A stretch of DNA of 64,000 nucleotides from Roseofilum capinflatum BLCC-M114 (GCF_030068505.1 NZ_JAQOSO010000082.1:62001-126000), one strand, 5' to 3'; positions 26,062 through 34,907 are shown, counted from the first letter of the stretch. Notes: generated from the sequence alone by a model not told the origin. Translations and numbers: made by a program.

Positions 26062-27012
26062 CTAATTCCCAAGCGCTTTGCCATAAATTAAATTGGTATG
26101 CAGGAGTTGAAATCCGACGGATTCATAAAGTTGCAATGCTCCATTAGGATTGGTAGAATCGACTCCCAGTTTTGCAACCTTCATTCCAGCTTTTTGTAAA
26201 CTGTGTAAACCCGTCAGAAGTATGGCGCGACCGAGTCCTTGGCGACGAAAACCCCGGCGAGTCCCCAGTAAATTGACCCAGCCTTCTTGACAGTTACGTT
26301 GGCGATTATCTTCCTTATCGATATTACAGTAACAAAAAGCGGCGAGTTGACCATTGGGAGAAACTGCAACCCAGTCCATATCTGCTTGATAATCGGGGGC
26401 TTGTATGTAATAGAGTTGCTCTTCTAAGGTGCAAGGATTAAAGTTCCAATGGTCGATAAAGGATTGGTTAAACATCTCTACCCAAGCTTCTGCTTCTGAC
26501 TCTCCCTTATATAATCTAATGCTAAATCCATCGGGAACAGAGGGTTCTGGGATGGGGAGATGAAGCGATCGCTCCATAGAAAAGAATCGACGATGAAGTT
26601 GATAGCCGTTTGTTTCGAGAAAGTGTTGGCGATCGCGATTCGTATTGCGGGTAGATGTGCGAATTAAGGATTTTCCTATCTCCACTACACGACGTTCTCC
26701 CCAAGCCAGCATATCCTCTTCTAACCCTTGGTTTCTGAGGTTGGGATGAACCACAAAACGAAAAAAAACATCCTCTACTTCCTCAGTACTCCCTTTCTGA
26801 CAGTGGCTATAGCCAACGATTTGACCTGTCTCATTTTCCCAGAGTCGTACGTTATCTTTCGGATCGCCCTTGGGTGCATTAAACCAACTTCGTAAGTCCT
26901 GAACTGAAGTCGTATAGTCAATTTGGTCTACTTTCCTGCAAAGATTTAACAGATCGGCCAGGGGAGGTAGATCCGTTTCTCCCTGATAGGGACGCATGGT
27001 CAATGTGAGCAT
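26062..27012 (-). CDS. GNAT-family N-acetyltransferase, two GNAT modules
   Basis: 316 residues from the ATG at 27012; upstream in-frame ATGs exist but add an atypical N-terminus. The C-terminal module has RRQGLGRAILLTGL (acetyl-CoA P-loop, R/QxxGxG) and NPNGALQLYESVGFQ. The N-terminal module is degenerate (HPNLRNQGLEEDML). Substrate unknown. It lies between direct repeats derived from the neighbouring PBP gene, and an 8+8 palindrome lies upstream. Confidence 0.82.
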   Translation of the reverse strand: MLTLTMRPYQGETDLPPLADLLNLCRKVDQIDYTTSVQDLRSWFNAPKGDPKDNVRLWENETGQIVGYSHCQKGSTEEVEDVFFRFVVHPNLRNQGLEEDMLAWGERRVVEIGKSLIRTSTRNTNRDRQHFLETNGYQLHRRFFSMERSLHLPIPEPSVPDGFSIRLYKGESEAEAWVEMFNQSFIDHWNFNPCTLEEQLYYIQAPDYQADMDWVAVSPNGQLAAFCYCNIDKEDNRQRNCQEGWVNLLGTRRGFRRQGLGRAILLTGLHSLQKAGMKVAKLGVDSTNPNGALQLYESVGFQLLHTNLIYGKALGN

Positions 27013-27052
27013 AGTCAAGCTGAAACCCATTGAGCATGGGCTGATTACGAAA

Positions 27053-27072
27053 TATGCTACATTTGTAGCATA
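27053..27072. promoter_or_regulatory. Perfect palindrome upstream of the GNAT gene
   Basis: TATGCTAC-ATTT-GTAGCATA, 41 bases before the chosen start. Shape and position suit the operator of a dimeric repressor. Confidence 0.4.
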
Positions 27073-27119
27073 CACATATTTCAACAGCAATGAGTAGAAT
27101 TACTTATTAAAAGAGCGTG

Positions 27120-27248
27120 ATATCAAGTCCGGTTAATTTGTTAAGAAGCGGGCAAGATGCCCGCACTCCTCGAATTCTTTGATATGACTGGAGTGGGAGC
27201 ATCTTGCTCCCTGGATTTTTAATTAGGGTATTTAAGCGAACTTGATAT
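27120..27248. repeat. Palindromic element with ATATCAAGT/ACTTGATAT ends
   Basis: The outer arms ATATCAAGT and ACTTGATAT enclose GGCAAGATGCCCGCACTCC, paired with GGAGTGGGAGCATCTTGCTC. It fills most of the spacer between the GNAT and PBP genes and looks like a non-autonomous dispersed element. Confidence 0.65.
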
Positions 27249-27324
27249 GACTGCCGAAAAAGGTCGCTATAGCGACAACTTGTTACCAATGCCTATTCCC
27301 CATTACCTCGCGCAAAGTGCTGTA

Positions 27325-29571
27325 TTACTCAATCAAATCCTTCATGTAATCCCCCCAAACCTGAGCCGCTTGAGCGCTACTGCCATAAGTCGGTGTATTA
27401 TCGTCATTTCCTAACCAAATTCCCGTCACCAAACTGCGACTAGGGAGATATCCCACAAACCACAAATCTACCCCATCATTAGTCGTTCCTGTTTTTCCCG
27501 CTTCTCCCCATCCTAAATAGGCATTGCCACCCGTTCCCTGACTGATTGCTCCTTGTAATAAAGAAGTCATGGTTTGCGCCACATCTGGTGAAAGTACGGT
27601 GCGATTGGCCTTCGGATCTTGGGCATAATCATAAATGACTCGACAGGTATCCGGCTGATCCGGTACAGCGCAGTCGCTGCTGTCGAGAATGCGGCGAATG
27701 GCATGGGGGCGATGGTAAACCCCCGCATTGGCAAACACTGCAAAAGCGCCGGTCATTTCTAGGGGAGTAACTTCACTTTGACCGAGGATTAAACCGGGGA
27801 CTGGCTTTAAGTCTGCATTGATACCCAACAGCCGCGCCATCCGTACCACATCACTTAAGCCCGCGTCTTGAGCGATACGCAGAGCTACGGAGTTTTCGGA
27901 TTGAGCCATGGCTACCCCCATATCGATCGCCCCCCCACTGCGCTCGCAGCCGCTATAGGATTGCCCTTGCCAAGTTAAGGGGGCACAGGAATAGGTTTTC
28001 CAGGGGGAAATGCCCTCAGCGAGAGCCGCAGCATAGGCGAATACCTTAAACGTCGATCCGGGTTGACGATAGGCTTGCACGGCGCGATTAAATTGGCTCT
28101 CGCGATAGTTTTTACCGCCGGATAGGGCTAAAATTTCCCCGGTTTGACTGTCCAGAGTGACGACGGCTCCCTGGTCAAAATTAAAACCGGCTCCGGTGGT
28201 GGCGATCGCCTGTTCTAAACTCTGTTCCGCCGTTGCTTGCATCTGGGGATTGAGTCCAGTTTCAATAATAAAATTACCCTCTCGCGCCAAACCAATGCCT
28301 AACAATTCCTCCAATTCCATAAACACATAATCATGGAAATAGGGCGCAATGGAGCGATTAAACTGTTCGATCGCTTTCGGGTTCACTTCAATGCGCGATC
28401 GCCTGGCTCGGTTGGCTTCCTCTGCGGAAATCATCCCCAATTTTTCCATCCGATACAACACCCCATCCCGTTGACGAATGGCCGCATCGTAATCTCGAAT
28501 CGGATTAAAACTATTGGGAGCCGGTAAAATGCCCACTAACGTTGCAGCTTCGGCGATCGTTAACTCTGTGGCGGGCTTACCCAAATAATACCGCGCCGCA
28601 TCCTCAAATCCATAGTTAGCACTGCCCAAATAAATCCGATTCAGATAGGTGAGCAACAAGAGATCCTTACTATAAAAGGTCTCCAATTTCAGAGCCACGA
28701 TCGCCTCCCGCAGCTTCCGACCGGCTGTATCCGATGTGCCCACATACTCCCGAAACAAACTGCGAGCCACCTGTTGGGTAATCGTGCTGCCTCCTTGTTG
28801 AATGCCTCCCCCTCTCAGGTTCACCAAAATAGCTCTAAGCGTACCAATGGGATCGACACCAAAATGCCAATAAAACCGGGTATCTTCAGAGGCAATTAGA
28901 GCTTGAGCCAGATGGGGCGGAAAATCAGATAGACTCGCTCGCTCTAAGTGCGCTTGATTGGTGGGAGGCACTAAAGGCGTTTCATTATCCCTGGCATAGA
29001 CGACCACAGGGCCTTGAATATTGCGCGGTAGGGGAGAGATATTAAATTTTTGCCATTCGATTAAAATGGCGATCGTCAGCAAAGCCGTTAGACCACCAAA
29101 TCCATAGGCACTATAACGGAGCGCTTGAATCGGCCATGAGGGAGGATTGGTATAGCGCAGAGTAACCGAAGCTTGCAGTTCTGGGGGGCCCAGCGTCAGG
29201 CGATCGCCGTGAGCTAGGCGCATTTCCCGCACCTTCTGCCGTCCTCGATAGATACCATTGGTCGCCCCCTCATCTTTAATCGTAAACCCTTGTTTCGTGT
29301 CGCGAATCAGGGAACAATGGATCTGGCTCACCACCGGATTACGGATGACAATATCGCAGGATTTTGAAGAACGTCCAATCAGGATGCGATCGCCCAATAG
29401 GGGATATTCTTGGGGCCCTTGTCCTTCCGTTTCCTCCACCATCAGTTTCGCCACCCTAGCCTTTGGTTTCAGCGCCAGTTGGGTGAGCTTAACTTTCGCT
29501 TGGATGGTTTGCGCCACTTGAGTGAGCGTACCCATCAGGGTTTTCGGAGGGCCAGGAGGTTGAGAACTCAT
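27325..29571 (-). CDS. Class A penicillin-binding protein with N-terminal FHA domain
   Basis: 748 residues. The FHA domain spans about 55-140 (DRILIGRSSKSCDIVIRNPV, SQIHCSL, GATNGIY). A membrane helix (residues about 152-172) is followed by the GT51 transglycosylase (EDTRFYWHFGVDPIG, GGSTITQQVARSLF). The transpeptidase has SxxK in GSTFK, SEN in AQSENS and KTGTT. It polymerises and crosslinks peptidoglycan outside the membrane. The FHA part should bind phosphothreonine, suggesting control by a Ser/Thr kinase. Its last 60 codons are duplicated at 25802-25996. Confidence 0.93.
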   Translation of the reverse strand: MSSQPPGPPKTLMGTLTQVAQTIQAKVKLTQLALKPKARVAKLMVEETEGQGPQEYPLLGDRILIGRSSKSCDIVIRNPVVSQIHCSLIRDTKQGFTIKDEGATNGIYRGRQKVREMRLAHGDRLTLGPPELQASVTLRYTNPPSWPIQALRYSAYGFGGLTALLTIAILIEWQKFNISPLPRNIQGPVVVYARDNETPLVPPTNQAHLERASLSDFPPHLAQALIASEDTRFYWHFGVDPIGTLRAILVNLRGGGIQQGGSTITQQVARSLFREYVGTSDTAGRKLREAIVALKLETFYSKDLLLLTYLNRIYLGSANYGFEDAARYYLGKPATELTIAEAATLVGILPAPNSFNPIRDYDAAIRQRDGVLYRMEKLGMISAEEANRARRSRIEVNPKAIEQFNRSIAPYFHDYVFMELEELLGIGLAREGNFIIETGLNPQMQATAEQSLEQAIATTGAGFNFDQGAVVTLDSQTGEILALSGGKNYRESQFNRAVQAYRQPGSTFKVFAYAAALAEGISPWKTYSCAPLTWQGQSYSGCERSGGAIDMGVAMAQSENSVALRIAQDAGLSDVVRMARLLGINADLKPVPGLILGQSEVTPLEMTGAFAVFANAGVYHRPHAIRRILDSSDCAVPDQPDTCRVIYDYAQDPKANRTVLSPDVAQTMTSLLQGAISQGTGGNAYLGWGEAGKTGTTNDGVDLWFVGYLPSRSLVTGIWLGNDDNTPTYGSSAQAAQVWGDYMKDLIE

Positions 29572-29650
29572 AGGTTAGCTTAGTTAACTTGTGCAATCAA
29601 TCAGGAAGAGGGACAAACTTATAGCGAGTCTCAATGAGTTGTGCAACAGG

Positions 29651-29760
29651 AAAGTCCCTCTCCCTCAATCCCTCTCCCACGGGAGAGGGACTTTCCCCTT
29701 CTCCCTTCGACTTCGCTCAGGGCAGCGCCTGCGGGAGAAGGGGGTAGGGGGATGAGGGGC
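29651..29760. repeat. GGGAGAGGGACTTT dispersed palindromic repeats
   Basis: AAAGTCCCTCTCCC (29651-29664) pairs perfectly with GGGAGAGGGACTTT (29681-29694). A second pair, CTTCTCCC with GGGAGAAG, follows. A related cluster lies at 31390-31550. Nothing else is visible in the 29572-29941 spacer. Confidence 0.8.
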
Positions 29761-29941
29761 AGTCGTTTATAACTCATTTAAGTTTGCTATATCTTTAATT
29801 TAACTGATGTTGATCTCCAACTAAAAGTTCTCTCTTATAGCGCTTCGCGCTAGGGAATAGGGAATAGGGTCACAATCCCCTAAAATAGGCACGATAAACC
29901 CGTTAACAACTTTAAAAAACTAGCACCTTTAAGAGGAGAGT

Positions 29942-30373
29942 ATGAATCGCCTGATCAAAATCATGAAAAGGTTTTTAGAGACCTTTGAACGCATCATTGC
30001 TTTGTTTTTGTTGTTAATGCTGGTGATTGTGGTTCTTTTGGGCACAATTGAATTGGGCTATATCTTATTTGAGCAAATGCAGGACACCCCTCACTTTTTG
30101 TTGCTCAACATTGAAGAAGTCCTGAAGATCTTTGACTACTTTTTATTGATTATCATTGGCTTAGAGCTGATCGAAGCCACCAAAGTCTATCTCGAAGAAG
30201 AAGTTATCCACGTGGAAATCATCTTCCTCGTGGCCATGGTGGCGATCGCCCGGAAAGTGATTATCCTAGATGTGACCAAATATCATCCCCTCGTCCTCTT
30301 CGGCATTTCCTCGATTATCCTCGCTCTCACCATCGGCTTCTACTTTCTGATCAAAACTCTGAAACCTAAATAA
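29942..30373 (+). CDS. PsiE-family membrane protein
   Basis: 143 residues with four membrane helices (IIALFLLLMLVIVVLLGTIE, FDYFLLIIIGLELIEA, VEIIFLVAMVAIARKVIIL, FGISSIILALTIGFYFLI). LELIEATKVYLEEEVIHVE and AIARKVIILD are typical of phosphate-starvation-inducible PsiE proteins. Function is poorly known. AAGAGGAGAGT before the ATG is a strong ribosome site. Confidence 0.85.
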   Translation: MNRLIKIMKRFLETFERIIALFLLLMLVIVVLLGTIELGYILFEQMQDTPHFLLLNIEEVLKIFDYFLLIIIGLELIEATKVYLEEEVIHVEIIFLVAMVAIARKVIILDVTKYHPLVLFGISSIILALTIGFYFLIKTLKPK

Positions 30374-30410
30374 GTTTAGGGGCAAGCCATTATGCCCCTA
30401 CCATCAAGGT

Positions 30411-30812
30411 TTACCCCATCAAAATCACCGTATCAATCACATGGATAATCCCATTCGTAGCTTCAATATCTGGGGCTAAAACTGTGGCATTTTTCACTTC
30501 AAAAATGTCACCACAACGAATGGGAATAGGAGAACCTTCCAGAGAAGTTACACTCTCTAGATCCTTTAATTCTGCCGTGGTATAGCGTCCGGCAGCCACA
30601 TGATAGGTGAGGATACGTTGGAGTTGAGGCACATTCTGCACCAAACTCTCCACCGTTCCCGGTAACAACTTGGCAAAGGCATCATCATTGGGGGCAAAAA
30701 CGGTTAGGGGGCCAGGTTGTTGCAAGGCCTCGACTAACCCCGCCACTTTAACCGCAGTGACAAGAGTCGAGAAGGCTTCATTACCAACGGCAATTTCAAC
30801 AATATTAGGCAT
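30411..30812 (-). CDS. cupS: Fasciclin-domain protein, probable CupS of the NDH-1MS CO2-uptake complex
   Basis: 133 residues, one FAS1 domain ([49 protein letters not shown]), no signal peptide. In cyanobacteria the operon ndhF3-ndhD3-cupA-cupS encodes the inducible CO2-hydrating NDH-1 complex, and CupS is a FAS1 protein. The order ndhD3, cupA, cupS on this strand supports the call. The gene looks intact, though its partners are damaged. Confidence 0.82.
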   Translation of the reverse strand: MPNIVEIAVGNEAFSTLVTAVKVAGLVEALQQPGPLTVFAPNDDAFAKLLPGTVESLVQNVPQLQRILTYHVAAGRYTTAELKDLESVTSLEGSPIPIRCGDIFEVKNATVLAPDIEATNGIIHVIDTVILMG

Positions 30813-30843
30813 AGTGTCTGAGGGAATAGGGAATGGGGAATGG

Positions 30844-30905
30844 AGAAACCGGGTTTTTGCCCATGAATTAGGATGACTTACTCAAGGATGAAAAACCCGG
30901 TTTCT
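30844..30905. repeat. 15-bp inverted repeat between cupA and cupS
   Basis: AGAAACCGGGTTTTT (30844-30858) and AAAAACCCGGTTTCT (30891-30905) are perfect arms around a 32-base loop; same family as 25758-25790. It sits between the two cup genes and might act as a processing or attenuation hairpin. Confidence 0.7.
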
Positions 30906-30919
30906 AGGGATTCACAAAA

Positions 30920-31342
30920 TCAACGATAATCTTGGCTTTGGATATCAGATAAACGGGCTTCTGGACGCAGGAATCTGTCCATTTGGGCTTCAAAGAATTG
31001 GCGATTTTTTAAGGGGTGAGCGCTGGCTTCTCCCTTTTGCCAAACCCGAAAATCTGCGGTGTCTCCAGCGTAATGATTGGGCAGGTCTAAATATTCTTGG
31101 GGTAAGAAGTATTTAAAGAAGGGTAAAGGGTCTAGAAACACCCGCTCGGCAATGTAGAGCAAATCCCGCCAATAGAAATCCATGGGTACGGCATAGGCTT
31201 TATAAATGCCGATAATTTGCATCAGGTTTTCGGGGGTGTCCGGCAACATGGAGCCACCGGCTTCTAGGCGATGGATGACTTCGGCGTATTTGTGGGTTGA
31301 AGGAGGGATTTTTGTGGTTGATGAATCTAGAGTTGTAGTCAT
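30920..31342 (-). CDS. cupA: CupA (CO2 hydration protein), apparently internally deleted
   Basis: 140 residues, while CupA/ChpX-type proteins are about 430. The first about 106 residues (HRLEAGGSMLPDTPENLMQI, AVPMDFYWRDLLYIAE, FFKYFLPQEYLDLPNHYAGD) read as the CupA N-terminus. The last about 33 (KNRQFFEAQMDRFLRPEARL, then IQSQDYR) read as its C-terminus. The middle is missing and the join, near 31008-31018 (AHP|LKNRQ), keeps the frame. The protein should lack most of the presumed carbonic-anhydrase-like core. The C-terminal match relies on memory of family sequences. Confidence 0.75.
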   Translation of the reverse strand: MTTTLDSSTTKIPPSTHKYAEVIHRLEAGGSMLPDTPENLMQIIGIYKAYAVPMDFYWRDLLYIAERVFLDPLPFFKYFLPQEYLDLPNHYAGDTADFRVWQKGEASAHPLKNRQFFEAQMDRFLRPEARLSDIQSQDYR

Positions 31343-31369
31343 GGTTTTTTATAGGGAATGGGTAATTAG

Positions 31370-31560
31370 GGAATAGGGAATGGGGAATGCCCTCTCCCTT
31401 TCATGTCCGCTTTGCGGAAAATCCCTCTCCCAGGGGAGAGGGACTTTTGATCCCTCTTCTCTCATGGAAGAAGGGGTTAGGGACTTCTACTCCCCTTCTC
31501 CTGCGGGAGAAGGCTTGCCCTGAGCGAAGCCGAAGGGGGTTGGGGGATGAGGGGCAAATG
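31370..31560. repeat. Cluster of dispersed palindromic repeats between cupA and ndhD3
   Basis: It contains GGGAATAGGGAATGGGGAAT, CCCTCTCCC...GGGGAGAGGG and CTTCTCCTGCGGGAGAAG with CCTGAGCGAAGCCGAAGG. The last part is read through by the ndhD3 frame and supplies its odd C-terminus (TPFGFAQGKPSPAGEGE). Confidence 0.75.
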
Positions 31561-32167
31561 CTAGTGTAACTTGGGGTTGATGCAACTCAGCGACAATGCG
31601 GTTGGTGGTGGGTTCCATCCAGCGCAGGAGGAAGTTGGGTTGAATGCCTAAAAAGAGGATAATGGCCGTTAGCACTAGGGCTGGCCATTGTTCATTCAGG
31701 GTAACGCGGGCATAATAGGCTTTCTGGTTGTCTAACTTGCCGAAACAGGTGCGGTTAATCAAGATGACGAAATAGACTGCTGTTAATCCTGAAGAGAGGA
31801 TACAGATGAGGGTGGGAATGGGGAAGGTGGCAAAACTGCCTTGGAAGACGACAAATTCAGCAGCAAAGCCGACTAAGCCGGGGATACCGGCGCTGGCCAT
31901 TCCGGCTAAAATCAGGAGGGCACTGGTGAGGGGTAGGCCGCGAATGGGGTTCATTAAGCCGTTGAGGACATCAAGATCGCGGGTTCCGGTGGTTTGTTCG
32001 ACGATACCGACGAGGAAGAAGAGCAGAGCCAGAATGAGGCCGTGGGCGATCATTTGGGCGATCGCCCCCAATACACTCAATTCAGTCCCCGCAGCCGCCG
32101 CCACGAGGATATACCCCATGTGACCAATGGAACTATAGGCGACCATGCGCTGGCTCATCAAATTGTT
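31487..32167 (-). pseudogene. ndhD3: ndhD3 fragment, C-terminal part only
   Basis: About 226 codons matching the C-terminal half of NdhD3 (NNLMSQRMVAYSSIGHMGYI, AHGLILALLFFLVGIVE, NGLMNPIRGLPLTSALLILA, GLVGFAAEFVVFQGSF). A full NdhD is about 500 residues with 14 helices, so the N-terminal half is absent. Homology stops at the CAAATTGTT of 32159-32167, which is also the first sequence of the GT61 fragment on the other strand. ndhF3, expected upstream, is absent from the window. A GTG at 32176 would start a truncated product, but it is unlikely to work. Confidence 0.85.
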
Positions 32168-32419
32168 GCTCCCCACGGAGCCGGACTCAGTAACTTAGTA
32201 TTCTGTTCGCCCGGTACTCAAGTGATTGAGTTATTTTCCCCCAACTATGTAGAGACTCATTACTGGGTTCTGAGTCAGGAATTGGATCTAGATTATTATT
32301 ACTTGATGGGAGAAGGGAAACAACCCAAGGAATATCAAGATCCGCACTGGATATGGGATAATGTAGATGTTAATATTGAACAGTTTTTTCAGTTGATAAA
32401 TCTACCTCAGAAGTTGTAA
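32159..32419 (+). pseudogene. GT61 glycosyltransferase fragment, C-terminal part
   Basis: The plus frame from the junction reads QIVAPHGAGLSNLVFCSPGT, VIELFSPNYV, then YYYLMGEGKQPKEYQDPHWI and ends ...LINLPQKL. It matches the ends of the intact GT61 genes at 52559-53779 and 62136-63383. The first about 320 residues are missing; the frame runs back only into antisense ndhD3 sequence. Confidence 0.88.
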
Positions 32420-32436
32420 CTAGAGTTCTATAAATT

Positions 32437-33024
32437 ATGATATCTAAAGATTCCAAAGATAAACTAAAAAGAATTGCAAAGTATGACTTAACTTTATGGT
32501 CTAAAGTGGTCATGTTGAAAGAATGCTTTAACTTCATTGAATCGCTTGATCCTTCTACATTAAATGCTTTAGAAATATCAGGAAACACCTTAGAAAATAT
32601 AACATTCAAATCTTATACAAAATTTGACTGTCCAGAATATGACATTTGTAAAGATTGTTTAGACCAAGGCTTCGATTTAATTATGGCCGATCAAGTATTT
32701 GAACATTTACTGTGGCCTTAAAGAGCAGGTCAAAATGTCTATAAAATGCTCAATGAAGGAGGATATTTTATTATTAGCACCCCATTTTTAGTTCGTATTC
32801 ATAACGACCCCATTGATTGTTCTAGATGGACAGAAACGGGTTTGAAGTATCTATTAGCAGAATGTGGTTTTGAACTCGATAAAATTAAAACAGGATCATG
32901 GGTAAATCGTGCTTGCATTAATGCCAATTTCAGAAAATGGTCAGCACGAGGATGGGGTATTTTTACTAAACTCCATAACGAGGAAAATTTTCCGATTACG
33001 GTTTGGGCGATTGCTCGTAAATAA
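32437..33024 (+). pseudogene. Class I SAM-dependent methyltransferase with in-frame stop
   Basis: 196 codons in one frame: MISKDSKDKLKRIAKYDLTL, ALEISGN, FDLIMADQVFEHLLWP, stop (TAA, 32719-32721), then RAGQNVYKMLNEGGYFIIST and CSRWTETGLKYLLAECGF. The text either side is continuous methyltransferase, so one base change (TAT or TAC to TAA) explains it. Both pieces are typical of methyltransferases in polysaccharide loci. Confidence 0.85.
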
Positions 33025-33050
33025 CTACCTAATTAAGGATTATCTAAACT

Positions 33051-33365
33051 ATGAAGATAAATGATGAATGGCTTAACATGAGAATAGGCTTACTTAAGCA
33101 TCCACAGTTTTATAGAAACCCTATCATGGCCTTGTGGCGAAGATTAGTTTGGAAGCTCTATGCTGAACGTCAGCCTTTGTTGAGATTTGAAACCGAATAT
33201 GGATTTGAGATAGAAGCTCAACCGCAAGATATAAGTGTCGGCTCACTCTTTTATAGGGGACAATATGAATGGGCTGAGTTGAAGTGGTGGAAAAAACTGC
33301 TTGATAGGGATGATATGGCGATCTTGGATGTTGGCGCAAATGGAGAAAGTGGAAGGTTGGTCTAA
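33051..33365 (+). pseudogene. FkbM-type methyltransferase, N-terminal fragment
   Basis: 104 codons ending MAILDVGANGESGRLV. The glycine-rich SAM motif ILDVGAN begins as in FkbM proteins, where it should continue GxxG with another 150 or more residues. Here the frame stops at once and the convergent GT4 gene begins 15 bases on. Truncation is inferred from the family's usual 230-310 residues. Confidence 0.75.
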
Positions 33366-33379
33366 TATCCTTGCTCAAC

Positions 33380-34849
33380 TTAGTCATTAAGTTGGTTCTG
33401 AATTAGAGAACAATCGACATCAGCCAGCCGTTCTGCAATGGCTGGCCAAGAATAGCACTGTTTAACTAAAGTTTGAGCATTGTGACTCAGTTTTTGCTTC
33501 TCCGATGTCAGTAACTGAGCAATTGCACTGGCTACAGATTCTCTATTACCCTCTACAATTAACCCAGCGTTTGCCTGCTTAATTTCTGGGGCAATTTGTA
33601 CTTCTGGGGTAATAATTACGGGTAAACCAGCAGCCATGGCTTCTACAACGGCAATCCCAAAGTTTTCGGAAAAGGAAGGAAGGACAAAAAGATCTGAGCC
33701 TTGCAGGACTAAATCTTTGTCTTCGCCAGTCACAAATCCGGTAAATCGGGTGCAATGGTGTAAGTCTAACTGATGGAGTAATTGTTTTAATTGTTCAATA
33801 TATTCAGAATCTCCAGAACCAGCAAGCAGGAGATAAAGATTAGGACGTTTAGATTGAACTTGATGGAGTGCTTCGATTAACAGATCTGGGCGCTTTTTAT
33901 AATGCAGGCGCGAGAGAAATAAGATAATTGTCGCGTCTAAAGGAATATCATATTTTGCTCGTAGTTTAGCTTTAGCATCCGGTTGGATTTCTGGAATGTC
34001 CACGCCTAGGGGAATGGTATTGTAGTGGTCACACAATTCTTCATCGGGAATAAAACCGGCTAGGGTGACGTACTTTTGTAGATTCAGTTGTTGAATTAGG
34101 GTTTCCACGCGGGGACGGTCATCCCCTTTGCCGACAATCAGATAATGAAGGTTGGGAACCTGTGGGAGGATGGTGGGCAGGGCTTCTAGAATGCGATCGT
34201 AGCCTTTATATTGTTCTTGGCTATCTAAGCGGCAAACGGTTAATAGGATTTTCGTTTCTGGAGAAAAACCATAGCGTTGCAGTAGGTAAGGCGGTTTGGG
34301 GGCAATGGTAAAGCGATCGCTATCAAAGGTATTGGGAAGGAGTAACACTTGTTCTGGATTCAAGTCTTGCTCTTTGAGGAGACGATCGCGGGTATAGTGA
34401 CTTACGGCGAGAATGCGATCGGCATGACCCAGAGCCGTTTTCAGTAGGGGACGCTCGATGTTCCAGGCTTCTACTCCGTGGGCGATCGTCCAATAGGGAA
34501 TACCTCTCAACTGCTTCAGCCAGTAGGCGATCGGTGTAAAATTCAAATGACTGGTTATCACTAACTCTGGAGAATGCCATAGTCCCCCTAGCATAATCTG
34601 AGCCGCAAAAGCCGGCGTTCTCAAGGATAGAGGGATCTTACCTGTAAAATGGAAATCTGTTTGATGCCAATCACCTAGATCGGGGGAAGATTGACTATCA
34701 TGTTTAAGGTATACCTGATAATGAACATCATGATAAAAATTCTGTAAAGCTTTCAGTAAAAAGGCAGAATAAACTTGAATACCGCCCTTAAACCCAAACA
34801 TATTGGGAAACCACAAATGACAAGAACTAGCACTTTTAGACTGATACAT
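33380..34849 (-). CDS. Chimeric GT4 glycosyltransferase (two enzymes fused in frame)
   Basis: 489 residues from the Met at 34849; an upstream ATG at 34930 would overlap the next gene. The first about 285 residues are a GT4 N-domain and half of a C-domain (NMFGFKGGIQVYSAFLL, ILLTVCRLDSQEQYKGYDRI, FIPDEELCDHYN). At about 34025 the text jumps to the inter-domain linker of a second GT4 (TIPLGVDIPEIQPDAKAKLR) followed by its complete C-domain, with SENFGIAVVEAMAAGLPVI carrying the ExxxxxxxE motif. One protein thus holds one and a half nucleotide-binding domains. Activity is uncertain. Confidence 0.8.
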   Translation of the reverse strand: MYQSKSASSCHLWFPNMFGFKGGIQVYSAFLLKALQNFYHDVHYQVYLKHDSQSSPDLGDWHQTDFHFTGKIPLSLRTPAFAAQIMLGGLWHSPELVITSHLNFTPIAYWLKQLRGIPYWTIAHGVEAWNIERPLLKTALGHADRILAVSHYTRDRLLKEQDLNPEQVLLLPNTFDSDRFTIAPKPPYLLQRYGFSPETKILLTVCRLDSQEQYKGYDRILEALPTILPQVPNLHYLIVGKGDDRPRVETLIQQLNLQKYVTLAGFIPDEELCDHYNTIPLGVDIPEIQPDAKAKLRAKYDIPLDATIILFLSRLHYKKRPDLLIEALHQVQSKRPNLYLLLAGSGDSEYIEQLKQLLHQLDLHHCTRFTGFVTGEDKDLVLQGSDLFVLPSFSENFGIAVVEAMAAGLPVIITPEVQIAPEIKQANAGLIVEGNRESVASAIAQLLTSEKQKLSHNAQTLVKQCYSWPAIAERLADVDCSLIQNQLND

Positions 34850-34907
34850 CAATAATTTATCTTTCCTCTTGCTAGTCAAGATTACAAAGTTTTTCACTAC
34901 GTTCAAT

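Noticed and set aside
31994-32158. N-terminal part of a longer plus-strand ORF ending at 32419
   Set aside because: This stretch is antisense to ndhD3; only the part after 32159 is GT61 protein.
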